A DNA stretch of 64,000 nt from Leptodactylus fallax (GCA_947044405.1 CAMRHE010000333.1:2046001-2110000), one strand, 5' to 3'; shown: positions 50,265-62,851, counted from the first letter of the stretch. Made by a program: numbers and translations. The notes: a model not told the origin generated them from the sequence alone.

Positions 50265-50947
50265 TAGAGATGAGTGAATCGAAGCTGACAAAGTGGAATT
50301 CGATCCGAATTTCATGAAATATTCGATTCGTATCGAATCAGGATTTCCTCACGCTTCATGGTAATGAATCGCATTTTTTCATAAAATGGCAGCTGCACTT
50401 TAACACATGGGACAAAGAAATCTGGGAATGCGGGATCACTCACAATGCCATGCGTGCAGCCAATCAGCAGTCAGTCAGCCCTGTGATGTCACAGCCCTTT
50501 AACATCAGGAGTGGGTGTTAGCTGTAATTGACAGCTAACACCCTGCTCCATAACCCCCAGTCGGAGCACAGATACAGCTTCCGCCATGCTACATGTCCCC
50601 CTTGGCATCCCCCGCGGCGAGATCAGGGGGTGCCGATATGCATCTTCTGCAGTCCAGGGTCTTGCCAGTGACCCCGGGCTGCTAGTAGCCCCCAGTACCT
50701 GGTTGATCCTGCCCAGAAGTGAGGAAGTGAGGAAGTGAGCGACTGCATAGGCTGGTTCAGGTCCCCTAGTGGGACATCACTAAAAACCACTGCAAGGCAC
50801 AATGTTCTACACCACTATAGAGGCTCTCTGCAGCCAAGAAATAGTTGTTTTTTAACGTGATTAGCCGCAAATTAATTCTGATCGAATCGTATTGGAAAAT
50901 TCGGCGAAGCTGCCGAATTGAATTTTTGAAGAATTCACTCATCTCTA
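50265..50947. mobile_element. hAT-type element (683 bp) carrying an 18S rRNA 5' tag
   Basis: Starts TAGAGATGAGTGAATC and ends with the inverted ATTCACTCATCTCTA. The 8-bp duplication ATTGACAT flanks it exactly (50257-50264, 50948-50955). Subterminal GAATTCG/CGAATT words occur at both ends. No transposase frame. The 18-bp rRNA match lies at 50696-50713. Confidence 0.92.
50696..50713 (+). other. 18-bp match to the start of 18S rRNA
   Basis: TACCTGGTTGATCCTGCC is the canonical first 18 nt of eukaryotic 18S rRNA; the match stops at once afterwards (CAGAAGT instead of AGTAGCA). It is not an rRNA gene. Confidence 0.75.
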
Positions 50948-50955
50948 ATTGACAT

Positions 50956-51400
50956 TTTATCTCACAATCACGTCTGGGGCGGATTCCGGACTTCCCATAT
51001 ACAGTACAGCCCATTAGTCCACACACGGGTGCTTACTATTAGTCTCTTAGAGCGTGCTAGCTTATTACTGTTTCTCTGATATCTATATTTTGACCTTCGC
51101 TTTATCCTCTTGACTATTCTTTTGGATTCCGATTTTGTACCTAGTTGCCCGTTTGTTTCCAACCCCTTGGCTAGTTTGACCTCCCATTCTCATTGTTTCT
51201 CTTGTCTGCGTTCAGTGTTAACTGGGACCATCACCCAGTTTTCCTCTACCACTTAGGGTAGTTGAGGCAAGTAGGTAGGGACTTGAAGGTGGTTCTAGCA
51301 TCAGGGCTCAGTATCTCCTCTTTCCCATTCCTCCCAGGTTCCAGCAGCAGTTACTGGGGAATTGCTTAACTGGCACTTCCCTAACAGCTACACAGTTGAA
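50956..51400 (+). other. Possible Ty3/gypsy LTR or leader remnant
   Basis: Pyrimidine-rich sequence with TTTGACCTTCGCTTT and TTGGCTAGTTTGACCTCCC resembles LTR/leader regions of amphibian Ty3/gypsy elements and lies upstream, in the same orientation, of the pol relic at 52620. No matching second LTR was found. Confidence 0.3.
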
Positions 51401-52619
51401 TATATTAGAATAAGGAGCATGTTGGTTTATTTCCCACAGTCTCAGATAAATGTTGTATTCCTTAGAGACATTACATCATGTAACCTCATGATAGAGTATT
51501 CTGGTATCTGTAGGACAAATTAATGGTGCATAGAAGAGGGGAAATGAGGATATCTCTCATTCCTCATAGAGGAACCAGTGGGCCTGGTGAGGAGATGATT
51601 CCTAAGCCCACTGCAAAGCCACCTGGTTACCTCTGCTCTGTGAGTGTGCTTCTGTATCTTTAAGGATTAGTGTGATCATTTGCTAAGCTTCCGTCTGCCA
51701 TTCCCTAACTGCCCATGTGTATATAAAATTCTGCTTTTTTAACCACACTCTAGCTGTTTGAATGTTTCAGTTGTCTGTCTCATGATCTATTGTTTACACA
51801 CATGCAAGCCATCCCTCTGTCTGAGTTATGTTTCTGTCTATTGCCCAAGTCATGTCTGTAATTCTGTGGATGCATTTATCTTTCTGCCGTGTATCAATGT
51901 CTGTGTGGAAGTATTTGTCCTTCCCTTATGTATATACCTTTGCTACCTGTGGCCTTAGAAATTCTGTTGTGAATGTTTGGCCTACAAGCTTCTGCTATAC
52001 CTTTTCTTGTTCCTTGCTAACTATTTCCCACACTTGTTCCCATACTCATAGCAGTGGTTTGATTCTGTGGCCACACTTTTTCCAATAGGTAAGATGTAGC
52101 GTAAATGTACAAAGAATACTATTACCAACATAGAGACCATATAGTGATACAGACACTATCAGTTCAACACAGACACTCTGTTAAATACAATGACCCATAA
52201 ATTATGTTCCTCAATTGGAGCATTTTAACTTTCCTTCTTCTTCTCAATCAGGCAGACATTGTTATGAAGACTTCTTCCAGCCACAACTTGTCTAAGCAGA
52301 ATTTGCTTCCCATATATATTTCCAGGAGTCCCCCAACTCTACGGAAAACAGGATGACGACATAATCCACTGGCAGGCATTATGCTATATTAGTCAATATG
52401 GAAGTGTCTGTTCAAGTGATGTTCCCTGCCATTCCTTTCTTACATTACTGACCAGGGACTCCAAATCAACCCCAAAAGCTTTCTGCTGTTCGTGACTGAC
52501 CATGTCTTTAAGGCCTCTGTACCTGTAACATTTTTGGGGCTTTTCCAACATCCACTGTCTATTTATTACTCTTTTCTCCTCTTTAACATTTCCCATCTCA
52601 GCTCTTATCAATTTGGAGG
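51401..52619. other. Anonymous sequence, no gene recognised
   Basis: No clear gag or RT-domain motifs in any frame, though it lies between the possible LTR remnant and the pol relic. Confidence 0.45.
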
Positions 52620-53600
52620 TTAATGCAAGTATTGGATACCCCAGACTGAATTGACCTTACAAGAACTGAAAAGGATATTCACCTCTGCTCCAGTCCTGCA
52701 TTATCTGGATGTCTAGAAAAACTTCATGCCTCTTACATTGGAGCTGGATCAGTTCTGTTCCAGAAAGGTCCTAAGAGGAAGAAGTAGATCTGCAGATTCA
52801 TCTAAAAATTGTTTTCTCCTGCAGAGAATATTTACTCCATTGGAGATAAGGAGCTACTAGCCATCAAGTTGGTACTAGAAGAATAGAGATATCTCCTCAA
52901 AGGTGATACACATCCTGTCATCATCTATACATATGTACAAAAATGTATTTGTGAACACAGAATCTGAAACCTTACCAAACCAGACGGTTACTCTTCTTTG
53001 CTGTTTTTTTGTTCTACTTTTTGAACGGCAGAGTAAAATGTTTAGGAAGATGACCCTTCTCGATCATTCAATTTGACTGATCTCAACACTGAACAGCAAA
53101 TTATAGACCTCATTTGACTTCCTTGAGACATTCCTCAAGTTGCCAGGAGAAGTAAAGGAAAATTCTTTCTTGGGACACAGCTTTAAGATTGCTGGCCATG
53201 CTGGTGTCCTCAAGATTATGAATCTGGTATCTTGTTGCTACTGGTGCCCTACTTTAGCGTAAGATGTCCATTAATTCCTGGCTTCCTGCCTGACCTGTGC
53301 CTAAAACAATTATCCTTGCCAAACTCCTGCTGAGTTCACTATTCCTCTATGCATTCCTGAAGCTTCTTAGCAACACATAGCCATGGACTTCATTATAGAT
53401 CTTCTTTGTTCTTCTAGTCTAATGGCAAATTTCCCACTATTAACTGGTTTACCATCTGCAGTTTGTCTTGCCAGTTTATTCATCAAGCACAAATTCCGTC
53501 TCCATGAACAGCCTCTACGTAATATCTCCAATCATGGGGTCCAATTCACAGTCAGATTCTGGAGATCTTTGTTTAATCCAACAGAAGTTAAATTATAGAA
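52620..53600 (+). pseudogene. Ty3/gypsy pol relic (RNase H and integrase)
   Basis: In shifting frames with stops, the sequence keeps the order of a Ty3/gypsy polyprotein end. RNase H: YSIGDKELLAIKLVLEE then RYLLKGDTHPVIIYT, with a stop where a Trp is expected. Integrase zinc region: GHAGVLKIMNLVS and a later SCLTCA. First catalytic region: HIAMDFIIDLL. Second: ISNHGVQFTVRFW, with Asn in place of the catalytic Asp. No LTR pair was found. The element is old and inactive. Confidence 0.75.
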
Positions 53601-54538
53601 ATCACTTCACTTCTGTATGTCTTCTTTCTGCCTGCCTCACTGCTCTCTCTGGCTGTGAGTGCTGTGCTTGAGCCCCTGTCTGAAGAGTGCACTGGCCCTT
53701 TTAGCAGTTGTAAACCTTATAATATGGTCCCAGTCAATCTTCTGAACCTGTGGGTGCCTGAGCAAAAAATGTTCCTAGCTTGCTAGTGTGTTGCAAAGAT
53801 TGTTTTCTATACTTTGCTTACTTACCCGTATTTTGATCTTGGACATTTCCTCTGACCCTAAGACAACATGAATGTCAGTGTGACTCCTTACAGTTCCCAG
53901 AGGGGTAGGGAGTTCAGTAAAATGTAATGCATTGTCTTGGCAGGGAGGGGAAGTTTTCCCTGATTTTGTAATAAAGAGCCTGATGTAAAGCTTCCACTTC
54001 CACTGTTACCAGCTGTTTCTTTTCATTCTGTTTTGAATTTTTTGAATTGTACCCATTATCAGAACACCCAGCAGCACCACCACCACCAGCACTGAAGACA
54101 TAGTGTGCAATATGGCGGTTACCTGGCCACCACCACAATGCAGTCCCCAGGGGCCAATGTGTCGCTTGCCACATAGGCCATCTTGCAGCAGCCGCCTAGA
54201 CACACTGTCCTTTGCAGGTCGCCTACTTGAGCTCCTCGCTGGTGAAAGGTGGAAAATACAGACTTTAGTCTTCAGTAAACAGAAGATATTAGCCTTATTG
54301 TTAATCACTTATCTTGGATTTCCAGGACTGAACTTGGGTGTTAGTAGACATTTAGTACACAAGGGCAATTTACAAATACAAACATGAGTGACATCTGCTC
54401 CTCACTCCCTCCTGCAGTCCTGTGACCCTTTCCATTATGACAATCTAGGGCAATCCCTGAGATCTGTTCCTCTCTTCCCAGCCATTATTCCATTATAAGG
54501 ACCTGTGGGGGGTTTAGTGTCCAATACTGTCCTTACAG
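53601..54538. other. Anonymous sequence, no gene recognised
   Basis: Contains a short (CAC)n tract near 54070-54090. No gene recognised. Confidence 0.5.
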
Positions 54539-56511
54539 CAGTGGTAAACCTAGCCTCTTTGCTGCCTGAGGCGGACTATAGAAAGACGCCCCCCCCACCA
54601 AAAAAAAAAATTGAGTTTCCATGCTACTAGCTTCACACGCTGTTATCGTGGTACAATATACACAATACACAAAGTTATAAAACAGTTTTTAAGAATTCTT
54701 CTTCCTGTATTACTTCAGTATCAACAACACGGCATTAACAATGAAAGTAACTTCACGCATCTTCTGCTTGGTGGATGACCAAGCCCGCATGGCCCCCAAT
54801 CTCTATAATAGGAGCGCCGCAAATAGCTGAGCGCTGTATTTCGGCTAGCTTTGGCACTCCCATTGAGGTGAATGAGAGCCACGCTGGTTCGTCCATCCAC
54901 CAAGCAACACACCTACATTCAGCCTGGCTGCAGTCAGGCTGAATGCCCACCCAGTGGGGGGAAAAAACCCAATTCTCAGGCTCAGTGGGGGTCTCAACAG
55001 ACAGACCCCCATCACTCGGGTATTTAGGTGAATACAGGGCAGTAACATTTTCTGACTTACAGGTGACATCTCTGACTATTCCTTCACATTTCCCTTCTCT
55101 TCCTTTTTGGACCGCCATGACCACTTCTTCCAGCTGTGACTTGTCTCTGTAAAGTTTGCAACACAGATATCTTTGGCTCCTCACATTTCCAGGCACCTGA
55201 CCCACATTGTCCTCACCTACACACTCATCCTTCTGCTACCCCAATTATAAAATATATGATATAACCCCCATAATGAATAATATTCCCAAGTGCATCTTTA
55301 TATTAATAATGTCTGTGTGTACCTTGTAAAAATAGTGCCCCTTATCAATGCCCTAGGTGTTTCCTAATTAAAAGGTTTTCCAGGTCATTAATAAACTAAT
55401 GAGTGGGGCTCAAAAACCCAGGATCCCTACTGATCAGCTGTTTGAATGGTACCTGTGTAAGTGCCGTGACTGCTTCTCTGTTTACATAGTGTCATTCATC
55501 TAATAGCGGCCATGTAATGTAACTACAGCCTCGTCCTATACACGTCTATGTGATAAGGCTGGAATTACATCACACGGTCACTATAAACAGACAGCGTATG
55601 ATATAAACAGGCGCCATAGCCCCTGTTTATAACGCCCCATTTACACACACTATAATGTTCCACAGCAGCCCCTGCACACAGTATTACACAGTATTATGAC
55701 CCTCAGCGGCCCCTGCACATGGTATTATGGCCTGCAGTGGCCCCTGCACATGGTATTATGGCCCACAGCAGCCCCTGCACACTGTATTATGGCTCGCACA
55801 CGGTATTATGCTCCATAGTGACCCCTGAACATGGTATTATGCTCCATAGTGGCTCCTGCACAAAGTGCTATGCTCCATAGTGGTCCATGCACATGGTATT
55901 ATGCTCCACAGTGGCCCCTGCACACGGTATTATGCTCCACAGTGGCCCTTGTACACGGTATTATGCTCCACAGTGGCCCCTGCACATAATATTATGCCCC
56001 ATAGTGTCCCCTGCACACAGTATTATGCTCCATAGTGACCCTGCACATGATATTATGTTCCATAGTGGCCCCTGCACATGGTATTATGCTCCATAGTGGC
56101 CCCTACACACACTATTATGCCCCATAGTGTCCCCTTCACACAGTATTATGCTCCATAGTGGCCCCTGCACATGGTATTATGCTCCATAGTGGCTCATGCA
56201 CACAGTATTATGCTCCATAGTGACCCCTTCACACACTTTTATGCACCATAGTGGCCCCTGCACACGGTATTATGCCCCATAGTGGCCCCTGCACTCGGTA
56301 TTATGCTCAATAGTGGCCCCTGCACTGATATTATGCTCCATAGTGGCCCCTGCACACAGTATTATGCCCCATAGTGGCCCACCCATGAACTATTATTATA
56401 CTCTGGGGTCTTTTCAGACCCCAGAGTATAATGATAGGAGACCCAGGGGAGGTGACAAACATAAAAACCACTGTTACTTACCTATCCTGGCCACCGGTGC
56501 AGTCCCTGCAG
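54539..56511. repeat. Large tandem repeat block, first copy
   Basis: Begins CAGTGGTAAACCTAGCCTC and ends GCAGTCCCTGCAGCCT. Its parts recur in the same order in 56512-60110: the CCTAGCCTCTTTGCT start, the CCCACCCAGTGGGGGG stretch, the ATGATATAACCCCCATAATG stretch, the 31-bp minisatellite and the ACTCTGGGGTCTTTTCAGAC stem. Confidence 0.85.
55640..56395. repeat. 31-bp minisatellite, first array
   Basis: Irregular tandem copies of a 31-bp unit containing GGCCCCTGCACACGGTATT followed by ATGCTCCATAGT, with many point differences. Confidence 0.9.
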
Positions 56512-57225
56512 CCTGTGGTGAACCTAGCCTCTTTGCTTCCTGAGGTGGACTATAGAAAGACGCCCCCCCTCCAAAAAAAAAAAATTGAGTTTCCATGCTA
56601 CTATCCTCACACGCTGTTATCGTTGCACAATATACACAATACACAAAGTTATAAAACAGTTTTTAAGACTTCTTCTTACTGCATTACTTCAGTATCAGTT
56701 CAACAACACGGCATTAACAAAGAAAGTAACTTCACACATCTTCTGCTTGGTGGATGGACGAGCCCACATGGCCCCCATTCTCTATAATAGGAGCATCGCA
56801 GATAACTGAGTACTGTACTTCGCGTATCTTTGGCGCTCGCATTGAAGTTAATGAGAGCCACGCAGGTTCGTCCATCCACCAAGTGGCTGCGGTCAGGCTG
56901 AATGCCCACCCAGTGGGGGGAAAAGACCCAATTCTCAGGCTCAGTGGGGGGCTCAGCAGACAGACCCCCATCAATCAGGTATTTATCCTCTATCATTTAG
57001 GTGAATACAGTGCAGTAACATTTTGTGACATACAGGTGACGTCTCTGACTAATCCTTCACATTTCCCTTCTCTTCCTTTTGGACCGCCATGACCACTTCT
57101 TCCAGCTGTGACTTGTCTCTGTAAGGTTTGCAACACAGACATCTTTGGCTCCTCACTTTTCCAGGCATCCAACCCACATTGTCCTCACCTGCACACCCAT
57201 CCTGCTGCTACCCCAATTATAAAAT

Positions 57226-59100
57226 ACTAGCAGAAGGACCCGGCTTCACATGGGTACATTTCATTTTTTGTTTGTGTAGTGGCCCCATAAGAATTGGCCA
57301 GTTTTGAACTTGACATCCAGTGTGGCAGTCCAGTATAGGTATAGTCTATTTATGGCTGTGTTGCTATGGAAACCTGGTAAATATAATGTGAACTTATATT
57401 GGCTGATGCACGTCATACAGTATGACTGAATATTTAAGGACCTGCGAACTGCTATTGACTCATACAGGTCATAAATAGCTTGGTTGCTATGGAAACCTGG
57501 TGTAAAGCTGTGTGTATGTCAAGACCTGCAATTTTCCATTGCTCCGTAAGCATCATGTGATCATGTGTATCTCAGTTTGGATATCAGTGAAAGACCTGTG
57601 ATCAGTTGTTATGGAAAACCTGGAGTAAAGCTGTGTGTATGTGACCTTGTGTAACAGTGTCATCCACAGGGCCCTGCCCCTTTAAAGCTGACCCACAGCA
57701 GTGAAGAAAAATGGCTGGGTTGTTATGGAAACATGGAGTGCAGCTGTGTACATGTGGCTGACAATGCCTTGTCAGATTGGAGACGGGCTTAGATCTGCTG
57801 GGTTGTTTCAGCAGCTCACTGTTGTCTGTGACATACCTATTCGGATTGGAGACGGGCTTGGGTCTGCTGAGAGTTTTCATTAGCTCAAGCAGCAGCCATG
57901 CATTTTGCTGCAGGGGTCATGAGTAGTTTAAAAACGTTTAAATTTATAAGAATGCTGACATCCAGTATGGCAGTCCAGTCAGTGGCGTAAATACCGGGGT
58001 AGCAGTGGTAGCGGCTGCCACAGGGCCTGGGACATTAGGGGTCCCGGCAGGCCGCTGATGTTTTTTTTTTAATAGGCCGTTACCTGTTGGTGTAACACCA
58101 GCAAGTAACAGGCCCTATTTACTGATCCCCGCTCCTGCTCACGGCCGCCTGGAGGCAGCTGTGAGCAGGAACGGGGATCGGTAAGTAAGGCCGTGGGCCG
58201 TGAACCCCACAAACACTGCTATCATTATACTTTGGGGTCTTTTCAGACCCCAGAGTATAATGATCGGAGGCCCCGAGGAGTTGAGGGAACATAAAAACAG
58301 TTACTTATCTCTCCTGTGCTCCAGCAGGCTTCGGGCCTCCTCGGTGACGTCCCAGATGTTGGTGGGCCAGTCCAACGTCATTATGCGTTGCGATACATGC
58401 CTGGCACACGTGACATCTGGTCCAACATTGAAGAGGTAGCGGGAAGTGCACATAATACTATATGAAGGGGCCACTATGGGGCATAATAGTGTGTTCAGGG
58501 GCCACTATGGGGCATAATAGTGTGTGTAGAAATGCAGTTTGTGAGGGAGGGGGGCGGATGCTGGGGGGGGTCCCATGTCAAATGTTCGCTTTGGAGCCCA
58601 GCCATTCCTAGTTACGCCACTGAGTCCAGTATAGGTACAGTCTATTTATGGCTGTGTTGTTAAGGAAACCTGGTTAATTAAATGTGAACTTATATTGGCT
58701 GATACACGTGATTTGACTGAATATTTAAGGACCTGCGAACTGCTATTGACTAATACAAGTCATAAATAGCTTGGTTGCTATGGAAACCTCTGTGTCTGAG
58801 GAGACTAAGAGCCTGCGAGCTTCTATTGGCTGATAAGGGACATGTGACCGTGTGTATGGCAGTTGGAATATGAGTGAAAGACTTGCAGGCTTGTATTAGC
58901 TAATGCTGGTAATTTTTTGGGAATACTGTAGCTCAGGAACGGTACATCCTTTAGAGCTGAGACCCAGTCTAAAATATTCCCGGACACCTGATGTACATGT
59001 GTGCCAAATTTGGTGAGGATCGGTCCAGTCGTTTGGTCGTGCATAAAGAACAGACAGACATACAGAAACTCATTTTTATATATATACAGTATATAAGAGA
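57226..59100. mobile_element. Insertion with internal repeat, family uncertain
   Basis: Starts ACTAGCAGAAGGACCCGG and ends in GACAGACATACAGAAACTC and a TATATATA tail. This start and end resemble 3' portions of RTE-type or related non-LTR repeats, but no protein is encoded. Two internal stretches (about 57320-57530 and 58625-58800) are diverged copies of each other. Confidence 0.6.
57980..58622. mobile_element. hAT-type element with preserved empty-site copy
   Basis: Ends CAGTGGCGTAAATACC and the inverted TAGTTACGCCACTG. The 8-bp duplication AGTCCAGT flanks it (57972-57979, 58623-58630). The paralogous sequence at about 57325 reads GGCAGTCCAGTATAGG, the unoccupied site with one AGTCCAGT. The interior holds the stem ACTTTGGGGTCTTTTCAGAC/CCCAGAGTATAATG also present at 56400, 60000, 60290 and 60965. 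Confidence 0.93.
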
Positions 59101-59499
59101 TATGATATAACCCCCATAATGACTAATACCCCGAATGCATCTTTATATTAATAATGTCCGTGAGTACCCTGTATAAATAGTGCCCCTTAGTAATAATGCC
59201 CCAAGGTGTTAACTAATTAAAAGGTTTTCCTGGTCATTAATAAACTAATCAATGGGGCTCAAAAACCCAGGATCCCTACTGATCAGCTGTTTGAATGGTA
59301 CCTGTGTAAGTGCCGTGACCGCTTCTCTGTTTAGATAGTGTCATTCATCTCATAGTGGCCATGTAATGTAACTACAGCCTCGTCCTATACACGTTTATGT
59401 GACAAGGCTGTAATTACATCACACGGTCACTATAAACAGACAGTGTGTGATATAAACAGGCGCCATAGCCCCTGTTTATAGCGCCCCATTTACACACAC

Positions 59500-59998
59500 T
59501 ATAATGTTCCATAGCAGCCCCTGCACACAGTATTACGGCCCGCAGCGGCACCTGCACACTGTATTATGCCTCGCAGCGGCCCCTGCACACGGTATTATGC
59601 TGCATAGTGGCCCCTGCACACTGTATTATGCCTCGCAGCGGCCCCTGCACACGGTATTATGCTCCATAGTGGCCCCTGCATACAGTATTATGCCCTGCAG
59701 TGGCCACTGCACACGGTATTATGTTCCACAGCAACCCCTGCACACAGTATTATGCTCCCTAGTGGCCCCTGCACACGGTATTATGCCCCATAGTGGCTCC
59801 TGCACTGGTCTTATGCTCCATATTGGCCCCTGCACATGGTATTATGCTCCATAGTGGCCCCTGCACAGGGTATTATGCTCCATAGTGGCCACTGCACACT
59901 GTATTATGCTCCATAGTGGCGCCTTCACTGGTATTATGCTCCATAGTGGCCCCTGCACACAGTATTATGCCCCATAGTGGCCCACCCATGAACTATTA
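59500..59998. repeat. 31-bp minisatellite, second array
   Basis: Same 31-bp unit as 55640-56395, fewer copies, part of the duplicated block. Confidence 0.9.
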
Positions 59999-60102
59999 TT
60001 ATACTCTGGGGTATTTTCAGACCCCAGTATTATATATAATGATCGGAGACCCAGGGGAAGTGACAAACATAAAAAACAGGGTTACTTACCTTTCCTGGAC
60101 AC

Positions 60103-61430
60103 TGGTGCACTCCCTGCAGCTTTTGGCCCTGTTTAATTGTGCTTACATGTCACGTGATCAGGCCGGCGACACGACCTGATGATGTCACCAGAGGGCCCAA
60201 GCCTGGTCAGAGTAACATCGGATCGCAGGAGAGGTAAGTAGCACTGGTTTTTATGTTCCCTCACCTCCCCTGGGTCTCCGATTATTATACTCCGGGGTCT
60301 CAAAAGGCCCCAGAGTATAATAATAGTAGTATTTGAGGCCTGCGGCCTCACTTACAGATGCCCGCGGCTACTCACAGCGGCCTCACTTCCCCCTTCTGCG
60401 TCCCATAGCAGAAAGGGAAGTGTAGGCGGCCAGGAGAAGACGTGGGGTAGGTAAATAAATAGAATGTTACCTTCCAGGGTTATATTTATACATATAAAAA
60501 AAAGTTCTCCTCAGCTACGTGCTGCCTCCTCTTTTTGTCCGCGCATATGACATCTGCATCTCAGCGTAGGAGGAGCTATGACGTCATTGTATCGCCACCT
60601 GCGCTGACATTCAGAGGTCTCATAAACCAGCTCAGGACAGGCCCCGCTCAGCTCTGTTTTTTTTAAAGTGGCCTGTCCTGCGCTTGTTTACATTAAATAA
60701 ATAGTAAAAATGCTGCCCCCCAGACAGTGACGGATAGTGCTGCCTGAGGCGGCCGCCTCACTTCGCCTCATTAGCGGTGTGCCCCTGCCTGCAGCTTTCA
60801 GCCCTGTTTAATTGCGCACGGACGTCACGTGGATCAGGCCGGAGTCACGAACTGATGACATCACCAGAGGGCCAAAGTCTGCTTGGAGTAACACTGATCG
60901 CAGGAGAGGTGAGTAACAATGTTTATTATGTTCCCTCACCTCCCCTGGGCCTCCGATTATTAAAAGACCCCAGAGTATAATAATAGTAGTATTTGAGGCC
61001 CACGGCCTCACTTACCAATTCCCGCAGCTGCTTGTGGCCGCCTCTGCTTCCCCTTCTGCGTCCCATAGCAGAGGAAGCAGAGGTGGTCACGAGCAGGCAT
61101 GGGGGTAAGTAAATAAATAGGCCATTACCTGCCAGGGTTACTCCAGCAGGTAACGGCCTATTTATAAAAAAAAAAAAAAAAAAGTTATCCTCACCTACCT
61201 GCGATCCCTTGATGGAGCCACTGCCTCCTCTTCTTGTCCGCGACGTCTGTGTCTCAGCGTAGGAGGCGCGATGACGTCATTGTATCGCCGCTTGCGCTGA
61301 GATGTGGACATCTCTTAAGCCAGCCCAGGACAGATACCACGCAGCTTTTTTTTTTTTTTTTTTTGTTTTGTGACGGACAGTGCCACCTGAGGCGGCCGCC
61401 TCACTTCGCCTAATTAGAGGTGCGCCCCTA
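60103..61430. repeat. Further tandem duplication, about 665-bp unit
   Basis: 60103-60776 and 60777-61430 are diverged direct copies. Shared words are CCCTGTTTAATTG, GATCGCAGGAGAGGT, TATGTTCCCTCACCTCCCC, CATTGTATCGCC and the end CCTGAGGCGGCCGCCTCACT. The copies carry T- or A-runs at different places. Confidence 0.8.
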
Positions 61431-61959
61431 CTTGACAGGTTATCCTTAATTTGCAAGCAGAGGGTCAGGATACTGCCTGTTAAACCCTGACTACCACTAA
61501 CTAACCTGGAAAGCTGAAAGTGATTTCCCACAAACCAGTTTCCTCAACTGCAGCTAGCTATAGACTGACTGAAAACAGAGAAAACACTGGCTCAAGGCTA
61601 GGTTAACCTACATGTAAATTTCTCCCACTTTTATAAAAACCTCAGTGCAGGAGTTAGTCCCATTTATACAGCAGTGTAGTTAGATATTTAACTATACTGT
61701 GAAAATGCAAAACCAGTATTAATACAGTATATAGCAGCATCAAACATTGCAAAGCATGTTATATGTTAACACATCACTGCACTACTAGCAGTGGCCCTTT
61801 TCTGGGACACTGCAGAGCCCTTTACAAGCAGTGTCCTGTAATAGAGGATGAACATACACACTTAATAAGCCAAAAATCCTGGGTGAAATAGTAGGGTGAC
61901 CTCAGGTAGGGTGTAATAGAGACAGGACTGGTCCATAACTATCCATGAATCCAAACCCT
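61431..61959. other. Anonymous sequence, no gene recognised
   Basis: Low-complexity-free but no recognisable features. Confidence 0.5.
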
Positions 61960-62425
61960 AGGTTGTTTTTTAAAGAGGACCTTTCACGTCCTCATGTATA
62001 TGCGGTTTTACATACCGCTAGAAAGCTAATAGCAAGCTGAATTCAGCACACTGTCGGCTTTCCCGTTATGTGGCCCGGGGCTGCTGATATCGGGGGTCTA
62101 AATTTCAGCGTTCACTGTCAGAAGGGCGTTCCTGACAGTCTAGCTGCGCTGTGAGGAATGCCCTCCCTGACCGTACTAGTCCATAGACTTGTACTGGGGG
62201 GGGGGGGCGTTCCTTACAGCTCAGCGTCATCACTGGGCTGTAAGGAATGCCCCCTCTGACAGTACTCGGCTATGGATGAATACAGAGAGAGGGGGCGTTC
62301 CTTACCGCCCAGTGATGACGCTGAGCTGTGAGGAACACCCCCCAGTACAGGGCTATGGACAAGCACAGTCAGGGAGGGCATTCCTCCCAGCGCAGCTAGA
62401 CTGTCAGGAACGCCCTTCTGACAGT
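61960..62425. mobile_element. Foldback element next to the second provirus
   Basis: Words CTGTCAGAAGGGCGTTCCTG, CAGTCTAGCTGCGCT and GAGGAATGCCCTCCCTGA (62117-62175) reappear inverted at 62380-62425, and GCGTTCCTTACAGCTCAGCG reappears inverted near 62295-62330. The left side starts AAAGAGGACCTTTCACG, a start seen on frog MITEs. The expected right end is missing, probably because the provirus inserted here. Confidence 0.75.
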
Positions 62426-62851
62426 TGTCAGGGGTTAAGTGTCCCCGGGATGGATGTCACCGTAATCCTAATTAAATAAAGAACAATATCGAGCTCGAGG
62501 AAAACAAACTACAGACCCACCCAAGTGTCTAGTAAGAATGATTTTGTTTATTGTATAGTTCATACAAGTTTTAAAGGCAAGTTGGTTACACAACAGTCAT
62601 GTGACCAATGTACATATTTGGTCTTTCCAGTTCCGCTGCTAGGCAGATTCACAGTTTCTCATAATATGTGTTACTTCTCATTACTTATCTGTATGTTTTC
62701 TTTTAACTTTCTTGAGAACAGCAAGGCCTTGAATGCTATCTCAGACTTAGTGTCTGCAAAAACTCTAAATTATGCTGACTCTCTGCAAAACATTTCACTC
62801 TGGGTAAAGAGAATATAACATATAATACAAGTTATAATTTTAACCCTTACA
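62426..62851 (-). repeat. 3' LTR of the second provirus
   Basis: Minus strand begins TGTAAGGGTTAAAATT and ends CCCTGACA, with TG...CA ends. Minus-strand AATAAAC near 62531 is a possible polyadenylation signal. Unrelated in sequence to the LTRs at 24699 and 37846. Confidence 0.75.

Larger units (their letters stand above)
56512..60110. repeat. Large tandem repeat block, second copy with insertion
   Basis: Collinear with the first copy once the insertion 57226-59100 is removed. The junction is clear: both copies read CCCCAATTATAAAAT then ATGATATAACCCCC, with the insertion between these words in this copy only. Confidence 0.85.

Noticed and set aside
50696..50713. 18S rRNA gene
   Set aside because: Only 18 nt match, inside a hAT element with defined ends.
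54753..55205. 150-codon minus-strand ORF, with a relative at 56700-56996
   Set aside because: It lies within a duplicated repeat block, the second copy is frame-broken, and no domain is recognisable.
55887..56096. Repetitive ORFs in the 31-bp minisatellites
   Set aside because: They are frame readings of a tandem repeat whose copies contain stops and indels.
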